Assembly (NCBI GenBank): GCA_020831865.1
Contig: JAFIFT010000004.1
Location: 62,001-126,000 of the forward strand
Reading direction: 5' to 3'
Length of the DNA: 64,000 nt
Source: Legionellaceae bacterium
Lineage (GTDB): Bacteria; Pseudomonadota; Gammaproteobacteria; Legionellales; Legionellaceae
Shown: piece after piece, positions 34,437 to 44,890 of the stretch
How the letters are laid out: the number at the start of each line of letters is the position of its first letter
How positions within the stretch are numbered: position 1 is the stretch's first letter
Position numbers and translations under genes: made by a program
The notes under the pieces: model-generated
Told to the model about the DNA's origin: nothing
Seen by the model: the letters and a program-made list of their open reading frames with translations, nothing else
Databases searched by the model: none

Positions 34437-35168
34437 ATGATACCTTACCTCCTGGAGTTACGAAAACGCCTGCTCTGGTGTTTGCTGTGCTTTGGGCTCT
34501 TCTTTGTTTTCTGTTTTTATCAGGCCAATAGCCTCTATTTACTGGCCGTACGCCCCTTAGTGCAGCAGCTCCCCGAACAGAGCACGCTGATTGCCACGCA
34601 TGTCACTGCCACCGTGCTGACGCCACTGCGCCTGGCCATGCAGTTGGCCCTCCTGTTCAGTATGCCTTTTATCCTGTGGCAACTCTGGGCTTTTATTGCC
34701 CCCGGCCTGTATCGGCGGGAACAAAAATCACTACGCTTGGCCATTGGCTGCTCGCTACTGCTTTTTATGCTCGGTGCTGCTTTTGCCTATTTTGTCGCGT
34801 TGCCCTGCCTCTTTCTCTTTTTTATTCAGGTACTGCCACAAGGGGTGCATTTATTACCCGATATCAGCCAAACCCTCGATTTTATCATTCGCATCCTGAT
34901 TTTATTCGGCCTAAGCTTTCAAGTACCACTGATTTGTACGCTGCTAACGCGCTGCAATCTCCTGACCGTAGAGCAGTTGCAGAGCATTCGTCCTTATATG
35001 ATCGTACTTGCCTTCACCCTGGGGATGCTCTTTACGCCACCGGATGTGTTATCACAATTGTTGCTGGCCCTTCCGCTATGTGCGCTCTATGAGCTCGGTA
35101 TATGCTTTGCACGCTATGGCCAGACCCGAGCGGAGCTCTGCCAGACCGGCCATAGCGAATTAAGATGA
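34437..35168 (+). CDS. tatC: Sec-independent protein translocase TatC
   Basis: 243 residues with six membrane helices; core of the Tat pathway for folded proteins. The conserved N-terminal LLELRKRLLW, MPFILWQLWAFIAPGLYRREQK, FGLSFQVPLI and FTPPDVLSQLLLALPLCALYE match TatC. The usual EL-R box starts right after the ATG at 34437, with AGGA upstream. tatA and tatB are not adjacent; a separate tatC is known in Legionella. Confidence 0.96.
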   Translation: MIPYLLELRKRLLWCLLCFGLFFVFCFYQANSLYLLAVRPLVQQLPEQSTLIATHVTATVLTPLRLAMQLALLFSMPFILWQLWAFIAPGLYRREQKSLRLAIGCSLLLFMLGAAFAYFVALPCLFLFFIQVLPQGVHLLPDISQTLDFIIRILILFGLSFQVPLICTLLTRCNLLTVEQLQSIRPYMIVLAFTLGMLFTPPDVLSQLLLALPLCALYELGICFARYGQTRAELCQTGHSELR

Positions 35169-35235
35169 CAAAAAGGCATCCCTTCCGCTATAGTGTTGCT
35201 CCTGGTTTATATGATCTCACACAAGGCGATCTCCA

Positions 35236-36006
35236 TTGAAACATCGTGCCCGTAAACGTTTTGGTCAGAATTTTTTACATGATCCCGCGATTATTGCCCG
35301 GATCGTACACGCCATTGCTCCCAAAGCCGATGATTGTATCGTAGAAATTGGCCCGGGTATGGGTGCTATCAGCCTGCCATTGGCCGCCTCCGTAAAGACC
35401 TTGCATGCCATCGAAATTGACCGCGATCTACAGGCGTATTTACAGACCATGCCGGCACTGCAAGGCAAACTGGACTTGCTCGCGCAAGATGCCCTCACCG
35501 TTGACTATCGTCAATGGGGCACAGCGCTGCGGGTTGTGGGTAATCTTCCCTATAATATTTCAACCCCTCTCCTGCTGCATCTGCTGCAATATATAGACCA
35601 CATTCAAGATATGCATTTCATGCTGCAAAAAGAAGTCGTCGAACGGATGGCAGCTGAACCGGGTACCAAAACCTACGGCCGTCTGTCGGTGATTTGCCAG
35701 TATTATTGCCATGTCGAGCATTTGTTTACCGTTCCCGCGCACTGTTTCACGCCAGCACCTAAAGTAGAATCGGCTATTGTGCGCCTAAGTCCCCATACTA
35801 CCGCCATCTACCCTCCCATTGCCCGCCCGGCGCTGGAAGCCATCACGGCACGGGGCTTTTCCATGCGCCGCAAAACCCTGGCCAATAATTTAAAAGGCTA
35901 CCTCAGTGCCGAACAACTCCGCACACTGCAGATAGACCCGACCCAGCGACCGGAACAGGTCGCGGTAGCCGACTGGGTACGGCTCGCACAGGCACTCACA
36001 TCCTGA
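35236..36006 (+). CDS. rsmA: 16S rRNA dimethyladenosine transferase KsgA
   Basis: 256 residues. RKRFGQNFLHDPAIIARIV, EIGPGMGAISLPLA, NLPYNISTPLLLHLL and HCFTPAPKVESAIVRL are the family signatures. It dimethylates A1518 and A1519. The start is a TTG at 35236 with AAGGCGA upstream. Confidence 0.97.
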   Translation: MKHRARKRFGQNFLHDPAIIARIVHAIAPKADDCIVEIGPGMGAISLPLAASVKTLHAIEIDRDLQAYLQTMPALQGKLDLLAQDALTVDYRQWGTALRVVGNLPYNISTPLLLHLLQYIDHIQDMHFMLQKEVVERMAAEPGTKTYGRLSVICQYYCHVEHLFTVPAHCFTPAPKVESAIVRLSPHTTAIYPPIARPALEAITARGFSMRRKTLANNLKGYLSAEQLRTLQIDPTQRPEQVAVADWVRLAQALTS

Positions 36007-36044
36007 TACACTGACCGCAGTACCCCTTTGCGCCGGAGCAACTC

Positions 36045-36848
36045 ATGCAGCAGTTTGCCGTCATCGGACAACCGATTCATCACAGCCTGTCGCCCCTGAT
36101 TCACCGACATTTTGCCGAGCGCTGTGCCATCGCCCTCGACTATCGGCGCATTGAAATGAATGCACTCCAGGCTGCCGACTGGATAGCGCGGTTTTTTGCA
36201 GCAGGCGGTAACGGGCTCAATGTCACCGTCCCCTTAAAAGAGATCGCCTTTGCGCTGGCTGATGTCTGCACTCCGCGGGCCCAACAGGCCAAAGCGGCCA
36301 ATACCCTCTGGTCTGCCGAGGGAAAAATTCATGCCGACAATACCGATGGCCCCGGGCTAATCACCGACTTGCAACGCTATCTGCCTTTAGCCGGTACGCG
36401 TGTGCTTCTGCTGGGGGCCGGAGGAGCCGCCCGTGGTATCGCAGGTTCCCTGCTGGAAGCCGGCAGCAACGAACTGGTGGTCAGTAATCGCCACCCCGCG
36501 CGCGCGCAGCAACTGCAGCAGGATTTTCCCGCCATACGGCTTATCCCCTGGGAATCATTGGGCGGGCGTTTTGAGGTGCTGATTAATGCGACTAGCGCCA
36601 GTCTGCAGGCCGACAGGCTCCCCCTGTCGGCCGCCGCGTTTCAGGGTAGGCCGTTTGTCTATGACTTGGCCTACTCACGCCATCAGACCACCGCCTTTTT
36701 GCAACAATGCCGCGAATTGGGCTGGCAGGGCGTGGATGGTTTGGGCATGTTAGTAGAACAAGCCGCGGCGTCGTTTCACATATGGCATGGCCAATACCCC
36801 GAGACCACTGACGTGCTGGAGATGCTGCGTTCGGTCAAGACACGCTGA
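36045..36848 (+). CDS. aroE: Shikimate dehydrogenase
   Basis: 267 residues. Reduces dehydroshikimate with [29 protein letters not shown] (catalytic Lys), [21 protein letters not shown] and [19 protein letters not shown] are all present. It follows rsmA by 38 bp and overlaps the convergent apaH by 14 bp. Confidence 0.97.
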   Translation: MQQFAVIGQPIHHSLSPLIHRHFAERCAIALDYRRIEMNALQAADWIARFFAAGGNGLNVTVPLKEIAFALADVCTPRAQQAKAANTLWSAEGKIHADNTDGPGLITDLQRYLPLAGTRVLLLGAGGAARGIAGSLLEAGSNELVVSNRHPARAQQLQQDFPAIRLIPWESLGGRFEVLINATSASLQADRLPLSAAAFQGRPFVYDLAYSRHQTTAFLQQCRELGWQGVDGLGMLVEQAAASFHIWHGQYPETTDVLEMLRSVKTR

Positions 36849-37638
36849 AACGCTGACGGTCAGACAAGCGCAGAGCCGTCAACGTCCCTCCCCAGACACA
36901 GCCGGTATCCAGCGCATGGATGCCCGGCACCGGGCAATGCCCTTGCAGGGCCGCCCAGTGGCCAAACAGAATATCCGCCGCTATCGGTTGGCGAGAGGGC
37001 ACTGAAAACCAGGGATAAAAACCGGCGGGCGCTTCCGCCAAACCGCCCTTGTAATCCAGCAGCAAGGCACCTTTTGCATCGCAAAACCGCATCCTGGTAT
37101 AATAATTACAAATCACCCGCAGACGGTCCATACCCTGCAGATCATCCTGCCAGACAGCGGGCTCATTACCATACATCGCCTGCAAAAAGTCGCGAAAATC
37201 ATCTGCCCGCAGTGCGTTTTCCAATTCACGTGCATAAGCCATGGCACGGGGCAAATCCCAGCAAGGGGCAATTCCGGCATGACTCATCACTATCTTTTCC
37301 TGCGCATCATAATGCATGATTTTTTGCTGGCGCAGCCAATGGCCCAAGTCGTGCGCATCCCCTGCCGCCAGCAGGGCATCCAGCGTATCATCCGCCCCTG
37401 TCCAGCCATCAGCTGTAAACAAGCGTCCCAAAAAATGCAGGTCGTGATTACCCAGTGTAATGAGTGGCGGCTGCGCAAGATTTTTCAAAAACCGCAATAC
37501 GGCCAGGGAGTCCGGCCCCCGATTCACCACATCCCCTAACAACCATAATTGATCGCAGGTATCGGAAAACTCAATGGTATCCAGCAAACGCATCAGCGGC
37601 TCATAACAGCCCTGGATATCGCCTATCACATAAATCAT
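36835..37638 (-). CDS. apaH: Diadenosine tetraphosphatase (symmetrical)
   Basis: 267 residues. Splits Ap4A to two ADP. Metallophosphoesterase motifs [37 protein letters not shown] and MSHAGIAP, plus [16 protein letters not shown], identify ApaH. The ATG at 37638 overlaps the stop of the upstream TraI/HD-like gene by four bases (ATGA), so they are translated together. The frame extending to 37707 is ignored. Confidence 0.97.
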   Translation of the reverse strand: MIYVIGDIQGCYEPLMRLLDTIEFSDTCDQLWLLGDVVNRGPDSLAVLRFLKNLAQPPLITLGNHDLHFLGRLFTADGWTGADDTLDALLAAGDAHDLGHWLRQQKIMHYDAQEKIVMSHAGIAPCWDLPRAMAYARELENALRADDFRDFLQAMYGNEPAVWQDDLQGMDRLRVICNYYTRMRFCDAKGALLLDYKGGLAEAPAGFYPWFSVPSRQPIAADILFGHWAALQGHCPVPGIHALDTGCVWGGTLTALRLSDRQRFSVS

Positions 37639-39080
37639 GAGGTCTGCCTGGCGCTCATACGCAGCGGATGGCTGCTTTCCCGGGCGGGCGGCGCTGTCGC
37701 CAGCCATTGCCCATCCCCACTCAGAGAGGCCAGCGGCTGTACGGCAGAGACGGGCTGGGCACTGGCCTGAAAATCGCGCTGATAGCGCAATTGATTAATC
37801 ATTTCCACAGTCGACAGGGACATCACCTCACCGGAGCCCAGATGCAGCATGCGGGCTTGTTGCGGCAAGATAACCGCGGAACGCGCGCCCAGGGCAATAC
37901 CACTGATGACATGTTGATTTTTATGCTGCTCAAATTTACTGAGCAGCGAACCATCAGCGGCATGCTCATGCAAGCCCAGGCTGGTAAACCCTTTCTGCAC
38001 TGCTTGCCAGTTTTTAAATTCTGGATGTTCGCGAATAAACAGCTTAAAAATATCAACCGACAGCACAATACCACCCGGCACCACAAACAAAGGCGACTTA
38101 TTGAGCATCAATGTGCCCGCAGCCAGGGCCTGTTGCACCCACTGAAGAAACTGAATGCCTGTTTGTTGCTCAAGCTGTACCTGCGCTTCGGCGGAATGAT
38201 CATTGAAGGTTCCCAAGCGGGTCAGACGTCTTAATTTGCCCCCATATCGCTTGTGCATGCGATTCAATTCATGTTGAATCACAACCGCATCGGCATTATC
38301 GAGAATACATCCCAAGGTTCCGGAACGGTAGAGATCTTCATCCAGCAATGCCAGCCATATCGCCAGAATATCACTATTTGCGGCGATCCAGTTAAATCCA
38401 CTGGCAGGCATCAGTTGGCGTGCCAACAGGATATTCAGACGCGAACGCATCTCCGAGGCCTCTTGCTGATTGAACTCATAATGATAATAGCTACCGGAAG
38501 CCAGCATACTTTCACGCAGCGGGTTCCAGTGTTTGAGGTATGTACCTTGCGCATCGTAAATCTGAATCTGATAATCAATAAATAATTTACCAATCCCCTG
38601 TAACAGCGCCGCGGTAAAAAGTGCGTATTGCCACTGCAATTGGATTTCAGAAAATTTCCCGTCTCCATCCGGCTGCATATAACTTTTAAAAATCGTTAAG
38701 GCCGCGTCCGTGCGTTGCAGGGCGTGATCCAGCAAACCGCCGGCATGCTGGTAATAGCTGGCCGTGCTTTCGGGAAGTTGCTGATAATACTGCACAATAG
38801 TCAACAACAGACTCTGGGCCAGACTTTGGTAACGGCTGTCACTCAGGTCCATATGGGAGCGAATGGACAGTAACAGTGTCTCTCGCCGCTCCTGGGCAAA
38901 CAACTCATCTGCACTCTGCAAACGCATTAAATCCTTAACCAACTTGCGTGAGGCAGATGCCTCACGTTTACTGCTGCGATTAAACAACGTACTCTCCCAC
39001 AGGAACTGCCCTCCTAAGTATAACCTGAAAAAGGAAGATAGTTTAAGGTTTTGCCAATAATTCCGGCTGATCAACGGCAA
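37635..39080 (-). CDS. TraI_2-like HD-domain protein with altered HD
   Basis: 481 residues in the open frame. Residues 100-220 match the TraI_2/MobH relaxase-associated HD region: [20 protein letters not shown] (H112, H119), then [16 protein letters not shown] and WNPL...GSYYHYEF. The family's HDIGK is here QGIGK (residues 161-165), so the paired metal ligands are lost and the domain may be inactive or regulatory. No helicase or conjugation gene accompanies it. AGGAGGG at 39009-39015, just after the upstream stop, suggests that translation really starts near 39002 with a CTG, not at TTG 39080. Coupled to apaH. C-terminus of about 80 residues is Ser/Pro-rich. Confidence 0.65.
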   Translation of the reverse strand: MPLISRNYWQNLKLSSFFRLYLGGQFLWESTLFNRSSKREASASRKLVKDLMRLQSADELFAQERRETLLLSIRSHMDLSDSRYQSLAQSLLLTIVQYYQQLPESTASYYQHAGGLLDHALQRTDAALTIFKSYMQPDGDGKFSEIQLQWQYALFTAALLQGIGKLFIDYQIQIYDAQGTYLKHWNPLRESMLASGSYYHYEFNQQEASEMRSRLNILLARQLMPASGFNWIAANSDILAIWLALLDEDLYRSGTLGCILDNADAVVIQHELNRMHKRYGGKLRRLTRLGTFNDHSAEAQVQLEQQTGIQFLQWVQQALAAGTLMLNKSPLFVVPGGIVLSVDIFKLFIREHPEFKNWQAVQKGFTSLGLHEHAADGSLLSKFEQHKNQHVISGIALGARSAVILPQQARMLHLGSGEVMSLSTVEMINQLRYQRDFQASAQPVSAVQPLASLSGDGQWLATAPPARESSHPLRMSARQTS

Positions 39081-40818
39081 TCACCCGCTGTAGTTTCGCG
39101 AAAAGACGCGGATGGTACTCCCTTTGTGTCTTTTCCTGCGCCAGTCTATCCTGCATGCTCTGGTTCTGCGGTAAGGGTTCGCATAATCGGGCTAATTGCG
39201 CTTTTTGCTCCTGCGGCAGACCGGGATGTTTCGCCAGGAAACGTTGCACACGATACTGTACCTGCCGCTGCTTCCATTCCTCAGAGAGCGTGGCGAGTGG
39301 TGCGTGCTGTGCCTGGGATTCGGCCACCGTCTCGGCCGCGCCCGCATAGAATTTTTGCCAGCTTTTTTGATAGGAAGCCGGCTCATGGCCTGGTCTGGTG
39401 CAGATAAAATCCCACAAGGCTGCCAGGGCAAACAAGGGAAGAAAACAGCCTTTCAACAAGCGGCTGGGAATATCATCCGCCTGATGATGGGCATCAAAAA
39501 AGTAATGCACATCCGTACCCAGTTCCTGAAAGAAACTGGTGGCCCGAGAAACGCCATCGGCTATACCCGGTACCCTGTCGGACGTAAAGGCAATACTTAA
39601 CAAATGCCCCAGAAACAAGCCCATCCGAATCGGCTCATAGCTCAGCTTCAACACAAGGCGAAACGGGTTCATAAATTGCAACAGCGACTCCGACTGCCAG
39701 GTTTGCATCAGCATAGCCCAGCGGGCACGCAGCCATTTGCCCGGCTGTTGCGGCGATTGCTGTGCCATATCATCAATAAAATCCATACTCTCCGCGCTGT
39801 TTTCCAGATTAAAAACCAGCGCCGACAAGCCGAGAAAGAACGGCATCACCAGCTTGGAAAAAAAAGTTGGGATGCGCTTCATCCATTGAAACAATGCCGG
39901 CGACTCTTTCACGATGGTCCACCAGGTACCTGCTGTAAACACCGTTAACACCACAGCCAGCCCCGTCAGCACAACCGCTACAGCCGCCATGGCCAGCGCA
40001 CGAACATCCGGTTTGGTCACCAAGTCCCGTTTCATCCGCTGATACCAGCGATTCAAGGTATCATTGTGAATCATATCGGTAATAGAATTATAGGTAAGAC
40101 AGGCATAAGCCGCACCTGCCAATACCGAAGCCAGCACAATCAATGCGGCCAGGGCGGCAAAGGGTACGGCGGCGACAAACGGCAGCGTTAAAAGGGCGCC
40201 ACTCATTAAATAGACGGTCGCCAAAGCCATCAAGGCACCACAAATGGCGCTGAACGCCATGGCCAGGCGGTATTGCCGGTGCCGATTGGCCAGCTGCGCC
40301 TGTGTTTTGGGCGCCCCTTGCTCCTGTAACCAGGCCAACAAGGACGCATCATAGGATGATAGCGACGGCTCCTGCCCCTTCGGTGGGAACAGACCGTCAC
40401 AAAAATATTTTTCCGACTGTTGAATATTATTCTGGATAGCGCGCAGGTGCTTACGGTTAGCCGCGGTTGATGGCTGTGCAGACACCTGCCGGGCCAGCTG
40501 TAAAAGCTGACTATAATCTCGCAGGAAGGCCGGATGCTCAGCAGTAATCTGTTCCGGCAGATGGTCTGTTAAAAACGCCCGGGCCAACTGTCTTTTCGTA
40601 TAGTCCTTTTGAAAATAGAGTTTATTCAGCGCCCCCTTGATATTTTGCAGATAAATTTCACCTTCATAAATGACGGACAAACCAAAAAAAAGCACACCAA
40701 CCGACAGGGTGGGCCATATTGCCATCGCACCGGTTAGGCTCAAAAAGCCAAGCGTTAAACTGGCTCCCAGGGTCAATGTGCCCATAAGAAGGTAATAAGG
40801 AATTTTTTTTGCTTTCAT
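39043..40818 (-). CDS. Large unknown membrane protein, effector-like
   Basis: 591 residues, not recognised. An N-terminal hydrophobic pair (YYLLMGTLTLGASLTLGFLS, then a second stretch before residue 50), helical linker, two pairs at about 185-245 and 270-325, one more stretch near 455, and a charged helical C-terminus (KQRQVQYRVQRFLAKHPG). No transporter motif. It overlaps the TraI-like gene by 38 bases and is the first of three genes ending with apaH. Confidence 0.6.
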   Translation of the reverse strand: MKAKKIPYYLLMGTLTLGASLTLGFLSLTGAMAIWPTLSVGVLFFGLSVIYEGEIYLQNIKGALNKLYFQKDYTKRQLARAFLTDHLPEQITAEHPAFLRDYSQLLQLARQVSAQPSTAANRKHLRAIQNNIQQSEKYFCDGLFPPKGQEPSLSSYDASLLAWLQEQGAPKTQAQLANRHRQYRLAMAFSAICGALMALATVYLMSGALLTLPFVAAVPFAALAALIVLASVLAGAAYACLTYNSITDMIHNDTLNRWYQRMKRDLVTKPDVRALAMAAVAVVLTGLAVVLTVFTAGTWWTIVKESPALFQWMKRIPTFFSKLVMPFFLGLSALVFNLENSAESMDFIDDMAQQSPQQPGKWLRARWAMLMQTWQSESLLQFMNPFRLVLKLSYEPIRMGLFLGHLLSIAFTSDRVPGIADGVSRATSFFQELGTDVHYFFDAHHQADDIPSRLLKGCFLPLFALAALWDFICTRPGHEPASYQKSWQKFYAGAAETVAESQAQHAPLATLSEEWKQRQVQYRVQRFLAKHPGLPQEQKAQLARLCEPLPQNQSMQDRLAQEKTQREYHPRLFAKLQRVIAVDQPELLAKP

Positions 40819-41064
40819 TGTGTTTCATCCGCGCATTACTAGGTAGGCAAAACTGTAACCCAAATGCGAATGATTATCAACCAAATTTTTAATGACGATA
40901 AAAAAAACAAAGTGCCTTTGTAAAAAAAGGATATAAAATACAGAACGCCGGCCGGAACACTTCACCGGCGGCGCGAAAGATACTTTCAGCCGCTGGCGCG
41001 GATGAGTGTTCGATGCTGCGATTTTACGCTATGATTATACTATCGGTAATCATTGGAACAAGTT

Positions 41065-41694
41065 ATGCCGGAAGAGAAAGAAGCCAAAATCGATAGCCTT
41101 GACGGTACGCGCAAACCTGCGCAGGAAGACATAGCAGCGGAGCTCGATAATGATCCCATGTTGCGTGTGGTCGCATTAGACTCGATCAATGCCTTTCGCG
41201 CCTGGTTTTCCCTACATGTGATAAGCCCCTATATTGAGCCCATCCGCCCGTCAATTATCCATATGCCGGACTCCCTGGAAGATAGGGAACAGGAAGCCGA
41301 ACACGTCTATCCGATTATCGATACGGGTGATAGCCTGGCAACGTCCAAAGCAGAGGAAATGTTTCATGCCGGTTTTTCCCATTGCAAATTGTACTATACA
41401 ATTGAAAAGATGCTCTGGCTTTTGCACGAGCGTTTGCGCAGTGGTGGCATTGGCAGTGAGGATGAAGTGCAAATTGCCATCCATGGCTATCAATCAGCCA
41501 TACGCTACGCATTTGCCTCGGTGATTAATATGCAGGAGAATATCCTCATTCTCAATTTTGATCCCGGCAACTGGGGAGAGCAGTATTTGGAAGTGATCAA
41601 ACGGATGGCGCAAAACTATGGTTTTCCCGCCGCCTCTCCTCGCGATATGTTTCGTAAAGGACATGGGCAGTCTAAGCGCCCTCTACGTTCCTGA
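41065..41694 (+). CDS. Hypothetical protein
   Basis: 209 residues from ATG 41065 (GGA upstream), not recognised. The first 35 residues are acidic and polar; the rest is helical with HVISPYIEPIRPSI and YYTIEKMLWLLHERL. A basic C-terminal tail (MFRKGHGQSKRPLRS) ends in a 23-bp overlap with the convergent RDD gene. In 40819-41064 before it I see an AT-rich stretch including GAATGATTATCA, a partial match to a Fur box, and no gene. Confidence 0.55.
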   Translation: MPEEKEAKIDSLDGTRKPAQEDIAAELDNDPMLRVVALDSINAFRAWFSLHVISPYIEPIRPSIIHMPDSLEDREQEAEHVYPIIDTGDSLATSKAEEMFHAGFSHCKLYYTIEKMLWLLHERLRSGGIGSEDEVQIAIHGYQSAIRYAFASVINMQENILILNFDPGNWGEQYLEVIKRMAQNYGFPAASPRDMFRKGHGQSKRPLRS

Positions 41695-42055
41695 TAATGA
41701 TGGCGGCCTGACAGGCCCGCAACTGTTGCTGCCGTTTTTGCCGATGCCCAAACGCCCAGAGGCTCAGTGGCCACAGGTACAGCAAACGTCGATGGACCGC
41801 CTGCACGGCTGAAACCTGCGGCGGAAAAACCAGGCGTAAGCCCCAGGCTTTCAGCCCGATAGTCTGCCCACTCTTTACGATGGACAGCATGTAATACAAA
41901 TAAGCACCCATCAATAAAAGCGCCTGATACCAGTGCGTACCCACCGGGATGGTTGTCCCGCCACGGTAGCAAAGCACCATGAACGTCAGCAGAAAGGCTA
42001 TTGCCAGCACAATAAAACCATCATAGAGCACCGCCAGACTATAACGCCAGCACAT
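41672..42055 (-). CDS. RDD-family membrane protein
   Basis: 127 residues with three hydrophobic segments. LYDGFIVLAIAFLL carries the RDD region's aspartate (Arg-Tyr-Ser-Leu-Ala-Val-Leu-Tyr-Asp), and GQTIGLKAWGLRLV is the second conserved block. Role unknown, perhaps transport or ion exchange. It begins two bases after the peptide transporter, so both are one operon. Confidence 0.8.
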   Translation of the reverse strand: MCWRYSLAVLYDGFIVLAIAFLLTFMVLCYRGGTTIPVGTHWYQALLLMGAYLYYMLSIVKSGQTIGLKAWGLRLVFPPQVSAVQAVHRRLLYLWPLSLWAFGHRQKRQQQLRACQAAIIIRNVEGA

Positions 42056-42057
42056 GT

Positions 42058-43566
42058 CTACACCTGGCCGGTTTGTAAATCGCTGGCATGCTGCATAATC
42101 GGCGGCTCCTCCTGCACCAGCTTGGTTGAGGGGGGACGAATATAGCGGGTAAGCATCGGCGCCACTACAAACATCAAGCCAGACAGCAACAAAGTGGTTA
42201 AACCAATCCAGCCAAATAATTTAGAATAGAGCAACAACGAATGCACTCCGGCTTCCATGGTATTGGGAAAGGCGGAAAATGAGGCAACAAAGGCACCGGT
42301 AAATCCGGCAATCGCGGAGGTTAAAAACCACATACCCATCACAAAACCGGCAATACTGGCAGGCACCAGCTCTGCCACCATGGCAACGCCCAACGCCGAA
42401 ACCAGTAGCTCCCCCAGGCTTTGAAAAAGATAACTGGCGACCAGCCACCATCCCGAGACCATACCATTCGCATCATGAAAATAGCGGGTAAAAAATAACA
42501 GTCCAAAACTCAAACCACAAAAAAACATGCCATACGCAAATTTATAGGGCATGGACACATCCGCTTTGTGTCGATGCAAAAACAAATAAAAGGCAGCCAA
42601 GACTGGACTCATCAGAATAATCCAGATTGGATTAAGGGCCTGAAAGCTCTGCGCATCAAAGGAGAATCCCATAATTTCAGCATGGACGTTATTGACCGCA
42701 AACAGATTTAAAGAGGTCGGCATTTGCTGATACAGGGTGAAAAAAACAATCGCTTCCAACATCAGCGCCAGTGCAATCCACATTTGCAACCGCTCCTGCT
42801 CCTCCTGCTGAAACAGGTATACAAAATAAATCACCACCACACAGGCCACAACACCCCAGACCAAAACCTCAGTGACCTTGACATGTTGCAGCAACCAGGC
42901 ACTGACCAAGGTCGCAATAACGATACCCGCAGCGATCACCAGCCAATGCCAGGCAGCCAATTGTCGTTTATCGGCAGCATTATTAATATCGGCCACGACC
43001 TTATGCTGATAGATATAATTCATCAGTCCAAGCAACAGTCCTATAAAACTGAGAAAATAGGCTTGCGGATATCCATACGCCGCTGAGATATTGGGGCCGG
43101 CTATTAAAGCAACCGTGGAACCGAGATTAATCGACATATAATACAGCGTAAAGCCGCCGTGCAAGCGATGATCATTTTTTTCATAACATTTGGCCAGCAA
43201 ACTGGAAGGATTGGCCTTAAACAGACCATTACCCACACAAATTAAACCCAGAGCATAAAAGACGGTGCTCGTATCGGCATTGGCCAGTGCCAGATACCCG
43301 CAGGCCAAGGTGACCAGACCGATAACAATGGTACGCTTGGTTCCCAAGACCTTGTCACCCAAATAGCCGCCAATGGCCACCATTCCGTACACCATAGCCG
43401 AAAACGCACCAAAGGTGTAGAAAGCCATTTCCTGTGAAAAACCCAAAAAACGGATAAAATAGAGTGCCAGTATTCCCTGCACCGTGTAATAGCCAAAACG
43501 CTCCCAGATTTCGAGCAGAAAAATCATAAAGAATGGACGGGGTTGTGCTCGGAATAAACTGATCAT
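42058..43566 (-). CDS. POT-family proton-coupled peptide transporter
   Basis: 502 residues with 12-14 membrane helices. The ExxERFxYY motif (EIWERFGYYTVQG) near the start, GGYLGDKVLGTKRTI and GNGLFKANPSSLLAKCY identify the PTR2/POT family, which imports di- and tripeptides. Intracellular pathogens of this group feed on amino acids and peptides. Upstream gene of the RDD protein. Confidence 0.93.
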   Translation of the reverse strand: MISLFRAQPRPFFMIFLLEIWERFGYYTVQGILALYFIRFLGFSQEMAFYTFGAFSAMVYGMVAIGGYLGDKVLGTKRTIVIGLVTLACGYLALANADTSTVFYALGLICVGNGLFKANPSSLLAKCYEKNDHRLHGGFTLYYMSINLGSTVALIAGPNISAAYGYPQAYFLSFIGLLLGLMNYIYQHKVVADINNAADKRQLAAWHWLVIAAGIVIATLVSAWLLQHVKVTEVLVWGVVACVVVIYFVYLFQQEEQERLQMWIALALMLEAIVFFTLYQQMPTSLNLFAVNNVHAEIMGFSFDAQSFQALNPIWIILMSPVLAAFYLFLHRHKADVSMPYKFAYGMFFCGLSFGLLFFTRYFHDANGMVSGWWLVASYLFQSLGELLVSALGVAMVAELVPASIAGFVMGMWFLTSAIAGFTGAFVASFSAFPNTMEAGVHSLLLYSKLFGWIGLTTLLLSGLMFVVAPMLTRYIRPPSTKLVQEEPPIMQHASDLQTGQV

Positions 43567-43779
43567 ACGTCCTCATCAATCCATGAATTCAATTTTTACT
43601 ATATCGGAGAAAAAAAAGATTAGCCAGACTTTCTGGGTTGTTCAATGGAAAAGGTCAAACTGATGCCTGCACTTTAATACGAAGTCCTGATATTATCACT
43701 GAAAAGACGGAAACTGACGAGAGGCTAGCGAAGACCAGCGGTATAGTTAGAATATAACGCTCATTACCCATATTACTAT

Positions 43780-43812
43780 GCTCAAGTGGGGATTAACCTC
43801 CCGCACTTGAGC
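43780..43812. other. Intergenic hairpin
   Basis: Arms GCTCAAGTG / CACTTGAGC with an additional inner GGG/CCC pairing. There is no T run on either side, so it is not a classical terminator, but its place 19 bp after the barrel gene stop suggests a 3' end structure. The rest of 43567-43831 shows nothing. Confidence 0.5.
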
Positions 43813-43831
43813 TGGATATGTTGAGCACAGA

Positions 43832-44704
43832 TTAAATCTGGACCCGAAGCTCCGCAAAGACCTCATTGGCCCTGAGTTTACCACGCCATGCGGTTACCGT
43901 AGTGCCATCACGGTTATCCGGAGGAGAAGTCGAGCCATCAATATAATTGGGAAAGGGCAGATTTCCCCCATCAAAATAATTATACCCTATTGCAAAAGTC
44001 GTGCGTTGGTTAATTTGCGCAGACAAACCTAGTGTTCCGTGCCAGGCAAATTCTGTGCCCGTGCTGGAGGAATTCATCGAGGCAACAATACGACGACCCA
44101 AGGCATCATAAACCGGACCCAAGGTATGGAAATCATGTACTTTCAGATAATTTGCGCCAATACCTGCGCCAATGAATGGCTGGATACTCAAGTGAGCGGC
44201 CTGCCACCGCAAATGTTCAGAGGCATGACCCAGGTCAACATAGCCACTCAACATCAGGGTATTACTGGATGCCTTAAAGCGCCGGATCCGTTCTTCACCG
44301 GTAAAACCTGGTGTTCCAACGGTACCGACCTGGTATCGGGAGTATTTATAATCACCACGATGCTCCCCACGCAGATCCATCCGCAAACACGGACTCAGTT
44401 GCGTACCCACACCAAACGCGAGGGCAGCGGCAGAACCCAGTTTGTCAGAATAGCCCTGCACCGCCTGATCCCAGACTTGGGGGTCAACTCTGATATTGGC
44501 GTCTCTCGTAGCAGAATAACCCGCACTGCCCACTAAATACCAGGGTGCAGAGGGCGATTGTACGCTGCCGTCAGTACCCGCGACCACCGGGGTCGAGACA
44601 GCACAGCACAAGATGATGCTGCTGGCCAGCCAGCGTCGTGGATACGCCGCCATCGTTGGAGCAGAGGCTCCCCTGTCCGCTTGGTAAAATAAAGTATATT
44701 TCAT
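43832..44704 (-). CDS. Outer-membrane beta-barrel protein (opacity-porin-like)
   Basis: 290 residues from ATG 44704 (AAGGAAGA upstream). The signal sequence runs LASSIILCCAVSTPVVAG. Strands of the small-barrel type follow: PWYLVGSAGYSATRDANIRV, SGYVDLGHASEHLRWQAAHL, QPFIGAGIGANYLK, and it ends on FAELRVQI with a terminal hydrophobic residue typical of barrels. No function can be assigned. A strong promoter lies upstream. Confidence 0.75.
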   Translation of the reverse strand: MKYTLFYQADRGASAPTMAAYPRRWLASSIILCCAVSTPVVAGTDGSVQSPSAPWYLVGSAGYSATRDANIRVDPQVWDQAVQGYSDKLGSAAALAFGVGTQLSPCLRMDLRGEHRGDYKYSRYQVGTVGTPGFTGEERIRRFKASSNTLMLSGYVDLGHASEHLRWQAAHLSIQPFIGAGIGANYLKVHDFHTLGPVYDALGRRIVASMNSSSTGTEFAWHGTLGLSAQINQRTTFAIGYNYFDGGNLPFPNYIDGSTSPPDNRDGTTVTAWRGKLRANEVFAELRVQI

Positions 44705-44813
44705 TGCTCTTCCTTGCTTGTTATCAACATTGTTCACAGCTTACCGCTGTCGGTCATTGCGCCGGTTTGATCATCTCAAAGCATCACGAGTTTATCCGGA
44801 TCAATCATCCCCG

Positions 44814-44841
44814 AGTATACGGATAACGATTCTCTTGTCAA
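44814..44841 (-). promoter_or_regulatory. Promoter of the beta-barrel gene
   Basis: On the minus strand TTGACA (44836-44841), a 16-bp spacer and TATACT (44814-44819). Confidence 0.65.
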
Positions 44842-44890
44842 ACCCATACTGTCTCGCTGTCTGGAAAATTTCCCTTTCACTATAAAGGAC

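Noticed and set aside
37225-37240. Second parS-like site with CACGTG
   Set aside because: Only 10 of 16 positions match and it lies inside apaH.
40862-40885. Fur box before the 41065 gene
   Set aside because: Only a partial match (GAATGATTATCA), no -10/-35 in the right place, and no iron gene nearby.
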